The notes beneath the pieces are model-generated. The model was not told the DNA's origin, searched no databases, and worked only from the letters and a program-made list of their open reading frames with translations. The position numbers and the translations under genes were made by a program. 5,232 bases of DNA from Myxococcota bacterium (lineage in GTDB: Bacteria; Myxococcota_A; Polyangia; HGW-17): contig JAHJLU010000836.1 in NCBI GenBank assembly GCA_018821745.1, forward strand, positions 1-5,232, written 5' to 3'. Of the stretch, positions 1 to 5,232 are shown in pieces. The number at the start of each line of letters is the position of its first letter. The first letter of the stretch is position 1.

Positions 1-2
1 AC

Positions 3-1742
3 GCCAAGTTCTCCGAGGCGCTCAAGACCGTGGGTAAAAAGTTTGACTTTGTGCAGCTCTACGAAGAGCGCGACAAGTTCAAGAGCGAGATCCTGCAGGT
101 CATTGGCCGGGACCTCAACGGCTATGTGCTCGACGACGCGGCCATCGACTACCTGGAGCAGACCGACAAGCAGCTGCTCAACATGGACAACATCCTCGAC
201 GCCGAGGGCATCAAGAAAATCACCGACCTCACGGCAAAGCAGGCCATGCTTGAGAACGACATCCGCTGTACCAAGGAGAAGACCATCGTCAAGCAGAACG
301 TCTCCGCCAAGGAGGCGATCCTGGAGCTGCGCAAGCAGGAAGCCGAGGCCGAAGAGAAGCAGAAGCGCGAAATCTCCAACATCAAGGCTCGGGAAAATGC
401 AGCCGCCGCCAAGGTGAGTGAAGAGGAGCGCCTCAAGGCACAGACGGCACGCATCGCCGTGGACGAGGAGCTGTCAGTCGCCGAAGAGAACAAGCTGCGA
501 CAGATCATCGTGGCCCAGAAGAACAAAGAGGGCACCGAGGCCGTTGAGGAAGAGCGGGTGCAGAAGCGCATGCTCCTCGAACGAACCGAGAAGGAGAAGC
601 TCGTGGTGCTGGCCCAGATCGACAAGGAGAAGGCCGTTGAGGAAGAGCAGAAGAAGATCCAGGAAGTGATCCGGGAGCGGGTCATTGTGGAGAAGGCGGT
701 CGTTGTCGAGGAAGAGAAGATCAAAGATACCCGCGAATTTGCCGCCGCAGACCGTGAAAAGGCCGTGGCGGTGACCCAGGCGGAGAAGTCGGCTCAGGAA
801 GCACTCATCAAAGAAGTGAAGGCCGCAGAGGCCTCCCGTGAGGCCGCCAAGCTCAAGGCCGAGGAGCGTATCATCGACGCCGAGTCCAAGTTCCAGGCCT
901 CCGAGAAGGAAGCCATGGCCATCAAGACCATGGCCGATGCCAAGGCTCAGGAAGATGCCATCCACGGTATCGGAGAGGCCCGGGTCATCGAAGCCAAGGC
1001 CCACGCCGTTGAGATAGACGGCGACGCCCGTGCCCGCATTATCGAGGTGACCGGTCTGGCCGAAGCCAAGGCCATTGAAGCAAAAGCCATGGCCAATGCC
1101 AAGGAGATCGAGGCGTCTGCGCTGGCCGAGGCCAAGGGAAAAGACGCCATGGTCGATGTCATGAACAAGCAGGGTACTGTAGAGGCTGAGGTCATGGCCA
1201 AGAAGTACACCTCCGAAGCCAACGGCATCACCGAGAAGGCCCACGCCATGAAGCTCTTCGACTCCGTCGGGAAAGACCACGAAGAGTTCAAGCTCCGTCT
1301 CGACAAAGAGAAGTCCATCGATCTGGCCCAGATTGCCATCCAGAAAGATATCGCCGATGCCCAGGCCTCGGTCATCAACGCGGCCCTCAAGTCCGCCAAG
1401 ATCGACATCGTGGGTGGCGAGACCATGTTCTTCGACAAGATCGTGGGCTCCATCACCAACGGCAAGTACATGGACTACATGGTGAATAAATCCAAGGTCC
1501 TCACCGACGTGAAAGATACCTTCATCACCGGCGACCCGGAGCACTTCGAGCGCGAGCTCAAGACCCTGGTCTCCCGGTTCAACATCGGGAGCGACGACCT
1601 CAAGAACCTCTCCATCTCGGCGCTCATCAGCAAAATGATCCAGCGGGCCGAGGGTGACACTCTGGCCTCCCTGGAGACCCTGCTCACCTTCGCCGAGAAG
1701 CAGGGTCTGGGCAACAAGCCGGCTTCCCTGATTAGGAAATAA
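3..1742 (+). CDS. Flotillin/SPFH (band 7) family protein, 5'-truncated by the window
   Basis: The visible part is 579 residues ending at TAA (1740-1742). The frame is open to the window edge, so the GTG at 30 is an internal Val and not the start. Numbering from the first full codon, residues 11-80 match the end of a flotillin SPFH domain: DLNGY at 37-41, AIDYLEQT at 47-54 and NILDAEGIKKIT at 63-74. Residues of about 80-320 are a long Lys/Glu-rich coiled coil with repeated EEE triads. Residues of about 325-380 are the Ala/Glu 'EAKA' repeats typical of flotillins. A compact C-terminal segment begins near IDIVGGETMFFDK (467-479). No membrane segment is visible; the anchor should be N-terminal, outside the window. 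Family knowledge: flotillins form large oligomeric scaffolds on the inner face of the membrane. Eukaryotic flotillins are about 430 residues, so this coiled coil is markedly extended. It lies 35 bases upstream of the giant ATPase gene, which suggests joint function. The family call is firm; the cellular role is not known from the sequence. Confidence 0.93.
   Translation, partial: AKFSEALKTVGKKFDFVQLYEERDKFKSEILQVIGRDLNGYVLDDAAIDYLEQTDKQLLNMDNILDAEGIKKITDLTAKQAMLENDIRCTKEKTIVKQNVSAKEAILELRKQEAEAEEKQKREISNIKARENAAAAKVSEEERLKAQTARIAVDEELSVAEENKLRQIIVAQKNKEGTEAVEEERVQKRMLLERTEKEKLVVLAQIDKEKAVEEEQKKIQEVIRERVIVEKAVVVEEEKIKDTREFAAADREKAVAVTQAEKSAQEALIKEVKAAEASREAAKLKAEERIIDAESKFQASEKEAMAIKTMADAKAQEDAIHGIGEARVIEAKAHAVEIDGDARARIIEVTGLAEAKAIEAKAMANAKEIEASALAEAKGKDAMVDVMNKQGTVEAEVMAKKYTSEANGITEKAHAMKLFDSVGKDHEEFKLRLDKEKSIDLAQIAIQKDIADAQASVINAALKSAKIDIVGGETMFFDKIVGSITNGKYMDYMVNKSKVLTDVKDTFITGDPEHFERELKTLVSRFNIGSDDLKNLSISALISKMIQRAEGDTLASLETLLTFAEKQGLGNKPASLIRK
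538..648 (+). repeat. Exact 18-base direct repeat in the flotillin coiled coil
   Basis: The same 18 bases, starting AGGCCGTTGAGG, occur at 538-555 and 631-648. The copies are 93 bases (31 codons) apart and in the same reading frame, each encoding AVEEE. A diverged third copy encoding VVEEE lies at about 702-716, and another EEE triad is at 420-428. This looks like duplication within a coiled-coil segment, although strong codon bias acting on a repeated Glu-rich motif could also produce it. Confidence 0.6.
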
Positions 1743-1771
1743 TGGTACGAAACCCCTGTTTCGTGAGATGA
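1742..1771 (+). other. Possible 9-codon mini-ORF overlapping the flotillin stop codon
   Basis: The flotillin stop overlaps an ATG in the form TAATG (1740-1744). This ATG opens a 9-codon frame, MVRNPCFVR, ending at TGA (1769-1771). An AGGA at 1734-1737 lies four bases before it, a plausible but short-spaced Shine-Dalgarno. The mini-ORF spans the whole intercistronic hairpin and ends within the Shine-Dalgarno region of the next gene, in the same frame as that gene. It could carry ribosomes through the hairpin and couple translation, or it could be chance, since an ORF this short is expected often. There is no conservation evidence available here. Confidence 0.2.
1747..1764 (+). promoter_or_regulatory. 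Intercistronic hairpin, 7-bp perfect stem with a 4-base loop
   Basis: ACGAAAC (1747-1753) is the exact reverse complement of GTTTCGT (1758-1764), with loop CCCT (1754-1757). A T-G wobble (1746/1765) can extend the stem by one pair. It takes up about half of the 35-base gap and ends five bases before the GAGG of the next gene's ribosome binding site. No T-run follows, so it is not a normal intrinsic terminator. It may modulate mRNA processing, upstream message stability or ribosome access to the second gene. The structure is seen directly; its role is inferred, and the stem is only moderately stable. Confidence 0.5.
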
Positions 1772-1775
1772 GGGA
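1770..1775 (+). promoter_or_regulatory. Shine-Dalgarno site of the giant ATPase gene
   Basis: GAGGGA precedes the ATG at 1778, with four bases between GAGG and the start, slightly shorter than ideal. An in-frame TGA at 1769-1771 overlaps this site, and no other start codon lies between that stop and the ATG, so translation of the second gene cannot begin further upstream. Confidence 0.7.
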
Positions 1776-1777
1776 AC

Positions 1778-4700
1778 ATGTCTTCAACGGAAGAAACCAC
1801 CAAAGCCCCCGGGGACGCCCAGAGCGGGGAAGCCCTGGAGAGCGGCACCTACGAGATCCTCAAGGGGCGCCTCGCCAAGCACAGCGATGAACTGAAGCGG
1901 CGGCTGGCGCTGCTCAACGCCGCCAGGAAAGAGGTGTTCGGCTCCATCGAGAACACACTCCTGGGGAGTGAGCGGATCCTCACGGATCACAACTGCATCC
2001 CCAGGGACATGATCGCCGTGGGGGACCGGTTTATCTTCGGGTACAACGTCCACATGGGGCTCAAGACCTCCGTGGATCTGGGGGACGTCTTCTCCATCTA
2101 CGAGTTCAGGGAGCGCAAGTTCAACCTCCTCTCCCTGGACATCCTGGGTGACGCCAAGTTCACCGAAGATTTTCAGGATCTATACAAGTACTATAAAAAC
2201 ACCAGCTTCGCCAAGTTCACGGTCATCGGTCCCTTCCTCTACATGATCTTCCGGGTGGGACGCCACGTGAGTGACATCAAGACATTCAAGTGGCTCATGG
2301 AAGACGACGCCATCACCTACGTGGACAACCGCAGCGATCACGAGGTGGTGTATCCCTCCCAGCAGGACTTTATCTGGACCCGCGCCACCCGTGACGATCA
2401 CCGGGCGGGGGTGCATCCCCACATCTCCATCATGGATCGGGTCTTTGTGGAGACCGTGGGGGGCGACCTCACCATCAAGGTAGAGGACAACACGGAGACG
2501 GGCAGGGGCATCTACGCTGAACCCGTTGATAACAAAGACCAGACCCTGGACGACGCCGAGACCTATTACACGGCAATCGGGAACATCATTATCCTCAAGA
2601 TCCGGCCCTTCCAGGAGAAGGACTTCCGCTACTTCGTCTTCAACGAGAAGATGCAGCGGGTGCTCCGCCTCGACTCCCTGGAGCAGTCGGGCATCCTGCT
2701 CCCCGACAACCAGGGGCTTATCTTCCCAAACGGTTACTACCTGCAGTCCGGTGAGTACAAGACCTTTGACCTCGACCTGGGGCAGATGATCTTTGCCCAC
2801 CGGCTCTCCTCCACCAACGGCGAGGACCACCTCTACACCTTCCACAACCTGGAGACCGGCGTCTATCTGCTGCTCTCCTACAATATCATCGCCCACGGGG
2901 TCGAAACGCCCGTGGTGTGCAGCGGCTACTCCCACTTCGAGACGGGGGAGATGGTGCTCTTCAAGGCCGAGGAGGAGCCCAAGAAGAACCACGTGATCCA
3001 GATCTGGCAGACCCCTTACGTGGGCAAGGATTATGTGGCCACCAAGGAGAGCGACTCCCTGTTGTTCAAGATCGGGAACAAGGAGATCGTGCGGTGCATG
3101 GCGGAGTGCCAGGCGATCATCAATCTGATCGCCAAGGACGAGAGCTACTCCAGCCTCTACGTTGACATCGCCAAGTCGGCGCTCTATATCCTCGACACCT
3201 ACTTCTGGCTCGACAAGAAGGAGGGGGGGGAGATCCGCAGCGTCATCCAAGAGATCCGGGAGACCGCGACCCTCACGGTAGCTGAGTTCGAGAAGGTGGT
3301 CCGCATCCGGCGCGCCACGGCCGATCAGATCGGCCAGGTCTCGGAGCGCACGGAGAAGCTCATCAAGAAGATTGTCTACTCCACCTTCTCCGAGATGTCC
3401 GAATACGTCGACGCGCTCTCGGAGCTGCGTGTGCTGCGCGGGGAGATTATCTCCCTCAAAGAGTTGCGATACACGGATCTCACCAGTATCGACGCCATGG
3501 AGAAACAGGTGCGGGAGCAGAGCGAGGTGCTCTCGGGCAAGTGCGTGGAGTTCCTGCTCGATCCCAAGGGGCTCGACCCGTACAAAGCACGGGTGGCGGA
3601 GCACACCAGGGCAATCGACGGCGTGGATCGCTCCAGCGTGGGGAAAGAGGTGGCCCAGAAGCTGGCCGGTGTCTCCCGTGATCTCGATCTGCTCATCGAG
3701 ATTGTCTCCAACCTCAAGATCGATGACCCCACCAAGTCCACGGAGATCATCGACACCATCTCCACCATCTACTCCACGGTGAATCAGGCCAAGAGCCGCC
3801 TCACCAACCGGCTCAAGGAGCTGCAGTCCAGTGAGGGGACCGCGGAGTTCAACTCCCAGCTCAAGCTCCTCAACCAGTCCTCGGTGAACTACCTCGACGT
3901 GGCCGATTCCCCCGAGAAATGCGAGGAGTATCTCACCAAGCTCATGGTCCATGTGGAGGAACTGGAGGGGAAATTCGCCGACTTTGACGACTTCCTCCCC
4001 AAACTCACCCAGAAGCGGGAGGAGCTGTTCGAGGCCTTCGAGTCCCGCAAGCTCGCCCTCATGGAGAAGCGGAACAAGCGGGCCGCCTCCCTCTTCGGCG
4101 CGGCGGAGCGCATCCTCAAGGGGGTGAAGAACGCCCTGGGCCGCTTCGAGTCCGTCAGCGAGATCAACGGCTACATCGCCTCCAACATCATGGTGGAGAA
4201 GGTCCGCGACGTGGCGGAGCAGCTGGTGGCCCTTGGGGACTCGGTCAAGGCCGACGAGGTGGAGTCCCAGCTCAAGAGCATCCGCGAGGAGGCCGTGCGC
4301 CAGCTCAAGGATCGCCAGGAGCTGTTTGTCGATGGCGCCGATGTCATCCGGTTCGGCAACCACTCCTTCTCCGTGAACACCCACCAGCTCGACCTCTCGG
4401 TCGTGCAAAAGGAGGGCGGTCTCTACTTCCACCTCACGGGGACCGACTTCTGGCAGCCCTTCGACGACCCGGAGATCAACGACCTGCACGATGTGTGGGA
4501 GCTGGAGAGCCCCGCCGAGTCACCCGTGGTCTACAAAGCTGAGTATCTGGCCTGGATGCTGCTCCGCGAGCTTCCCCCGGGGATTGCAGGGAAAGAGCTC
4601 CTGGAGGCCGTGCGCGCCGCCATGACCGCACGCTATCAGGAGGGCTACACCAAGGGTGTCCACGATGAGGACGCCACCAAAATCCTTGCCAAGCTGCTGG

Positions 4701-5232
4701 ACATGCGGGCCTCCATCGACCTGCTCACCTATCCCCCCGCCGCCCGGGCCCTGGCCACCCTCTACTGGCACCTCACCGAAGACGTGCAGGGCAGGGAGCT
4801 GCTGGGGAGCCGCCTCAAGCACCTCAACCACATCGTGAGGGTCTACGAGGGCAGCGGCGCTGTGGACGCCTTCACGGGCATGGTAAGAGAGTCCCTGACC
4901 CGGTTCGCCACACAGTTCCCGCTCTTTGACAGCGCCTACATCGACGCGGCGGCGGCCTACCTCACCCGGGAGATAATGCGGGGGGATGCCTTCATCATCT
5001 CCTCGGAAGCCGAAGAGATATACAAGGCCTTCAACGACTCCCTTCGGGAAAAGAGAGCTGACCGCACCTTCAGGGAGACCCTGGAGTCCCTCAAGGGGGA
5101 CATGGCGGGGGCGCTGATCCTGGTGCGGGAGTGGATCACGGCGTGGAACCTGAGCGCAGGCGCGGCTGTTGAAGAGGCCTTCCTGGAGGAGACTGCGGTC
5201 CTGCTCCTGCTGGGAAACTATGAGGAGTCACG
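1778..5232 (+). CDS. Giant DUF3686-type 'DNA repair ATPase' family protein, N-terminal 1151 codons, 3'-truncated
   Basis: The frame runs from ATG 1778 to the window end with no stop. I recognise it as the large AAA+ protein family annotated 'DNA repair ATPase' (DUF3686), often found beside flotillin genes. Members are roughly 1600-1700 residues from memory, with the AAA+ domain C-terminal, so about a third is missing and no Walker motifs are expected here. Visible layout: a charged helix at about 20-75; a beta-rich, possibly propeller-like domain at about 80-430 with RFIFGYN (84-90), W200/R202, HPHIS (213-217) and DDAE (258-261); a helical and coiled-coil region at about 434-848; a conserved beta patch at 850-892 with FGNHSFSVNT and ending TDFW (889-892); then more helices to 1151. 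There is no signal peptide or clear membrane segment, so it is probably cytoplasmic. Glycine codon GGG is used far more than in the flotillin gene. It is likely co-transcribed with the flotillin. The 'DNA repair' label is a database name with no support in the visible residues. The family call is good; the function is unknown. Confidence 0.88.
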   Translation, partial: MSSTEETTKAPGDAQSGEALESGTYEILKGRLAKHSDELKRRLALLNAARKEVFGSIENTLLGSERILTDHNCIPRDMIAVGDRFIFGYNVHMGLKTSVDLGDVFSIYEFRERKFNLLSLDILGDAKFTEDFQDLYKYYKNTSFAKFTVIGPFLYMIFRVGRHVSDIKTFKWLMEDDAITYVDNRSDHEVVYPSQQDFIWTRATRDDHRAGVHPHISIMDRVFVETVGGDLTIKVEDNTETGRGIYAEPVDNKDQTLDDAETYYTAIGNIIILKIRPFQEKDFRYFVFNEKMQRVLRLDSLEQSGILLPDNQGLIFPNGYYLQSGEYKTFDLDLGQMIFAHRLSSTNGEDHLYTFHNLETGVYLLLSYNIIAHGVETPVVCSGYSHFETGEMVLFKAEEEPKKNHVIQIWQTPYVGKDYVATKESDSLLFKIGNKEIVRCMAECQAIINLIAKDESYSSLYVDIAKSALYILDTYFWLDKKEGGEIRSVIQEIRETATLTVAEFEKVVRIRRATADQIGQVSERTEKLIKKIVYSTFSEMSEYVDALSELRVLRGEIISLKELRYTDLTSIDAMEKQVREQSEVLSGKCVEFLLDPKGLDPYKARVAEHTRAIDGVDRSSVGKEVAQKLAGVSRDLDLLIEIVSNLKIDDPTKSTEIIDTISTIYSTVNQAKSRLTNRLKELQSSEGTAEFNSQLKLLNQSSVNYLDVADSPEKCEEYLTKLMVHVEELEGKFADFDDFLPKLTQKREELFEAFESRKLALMEKRNKRAASLFGAAERILKGVKNALGRFESVSEINGYIASNIMVEKVRDVAEQLVALGDSVKADEVESQLKSIREEAVRQLKDRQELFVDGADVIRFGNHSFSVNTHQLDLSVVQKEGGLYFHLTGTDFWQPFDDPEINDLHDVWELESPAESPVVYKAEYLAWMLLRELPPGIAGKELLEAVRAAMTARYQEGYTKGVHDEDATKILAKLLDMRASIDLLTYPPAARALATLYWHLTEDVQGRELLGSRLKHLNHIVRVYEGSGAVDAFTGMVRESLTRFATQFPLFDSAYIDAAAAYLTREIMRGDAFIISSEAEEIYKAFNDSLREKRADRTFRETLESLKGDMAGALILVREWITAWNLSAGAAVEEAFLEETAVLLLLGNYEES

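Noticed and set aside
30..32. GTG at 30 as the flotillin start codon
   Set aside because: The frame continues to the window edge, the upstream residues fit the SPFH domain, and there is no ribosome binding site before the GTG.
1747..1764. Intercistronic hairpin as an intrinsic terminator
   Set aside because: The stem is short and only moderately G+C-rich, and no T-run follows. Termination here would cut off the second gene, which has no visible promoter.
474..1787. Antisense open frame of 437 codons opposite the flotillin gene
   Set aside because: It has the same cause: codon-register shadow of a gene avoiding TTA, CTA and TCA. The Gly/Leu/Asp-rich product mirrors the sense Ala/Lys/Glu repeats.
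2167..2202. A/T-rich patch with TATA-like elements inside the ATPase gene, considered as an internal promoter
   Set aside because: It encodes a run of Tyr and Lys residues (YKYYKN) in the ATPase, and there is no convincing paired -35 element or sensible downstream start.
2180..4489. Antisense open frame of 769 codons opposite the ATPase gene
   Set aside because: It is in exact codon register with the sense gene, and stays open only because the sense gene lacks TTA, CTA and TCA codons over this stretch. Its translation is low-complexity and rich in Leu, Val, Gly, Asp and His, with no recognisable domain.

Overview
The window holds parts of two large genes on the + strand, separated by only 35 bases. 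There is no room for an independent promoter of any size between them, so they probably form an operon. Both are cut by the window edges. The base composition is G+C-rich, with mostly C/G-ending codons and no TTA codon in either gene. The sequence alone does not fix the host. The style would fit a high-GC Gram-negative bacterium, and a Geobacter/Desulfuromonas-like deltaproteobacterium is my weak guess.

Region 1 (1-1742) is the C-terminal 579 residues of a flotillin/SPFH-family protein. It contains the last part of the SPFH (band 7) domain, a very long charged coiled coil, the Ala/Glu-rich flotillin repeat region and a compact C-terminal segment. The N-terminal membrane anchor and most of the SPFH domain lie upstream of the window.

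Region 2 (1743-1777) is the junction. It contains a perfect 7-bp hairpin, a 9-codon mini-ORF whose ATG overlaps the flotillin stop, and a Shine-Dalgarno sequence for the next gene.

Region 3 (1778-5232) is the first 1151 codons of a giant protein that I assign to the DUF3686-type family, usually labelled 'DNA repair ATPase'. The visible part has a beta-rich N-terminal domain, a long helical/coiled-coil middle, a short conserved beta patch and a further helical stretch. The AAA+ ATPase domain expected at the C-terminus is not in the window, so ATPase activity is inferred from family membership.

Taken together, this looks like a conserved but functionally poorly described pair: a membrane-microdomain scaffold (flotillin) and a very large, presumably cytoplasmic AAA+ machine. 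By analogy with SPFH proteins that partner AAA+ enzymes (HflK/HflC with FtsH), the flotillin may scaffold or recruit the ATPase at the membrane. That link is inference. No RNA genes, mobile elements, CRISPR arrays or intrinsic terminators were seen.
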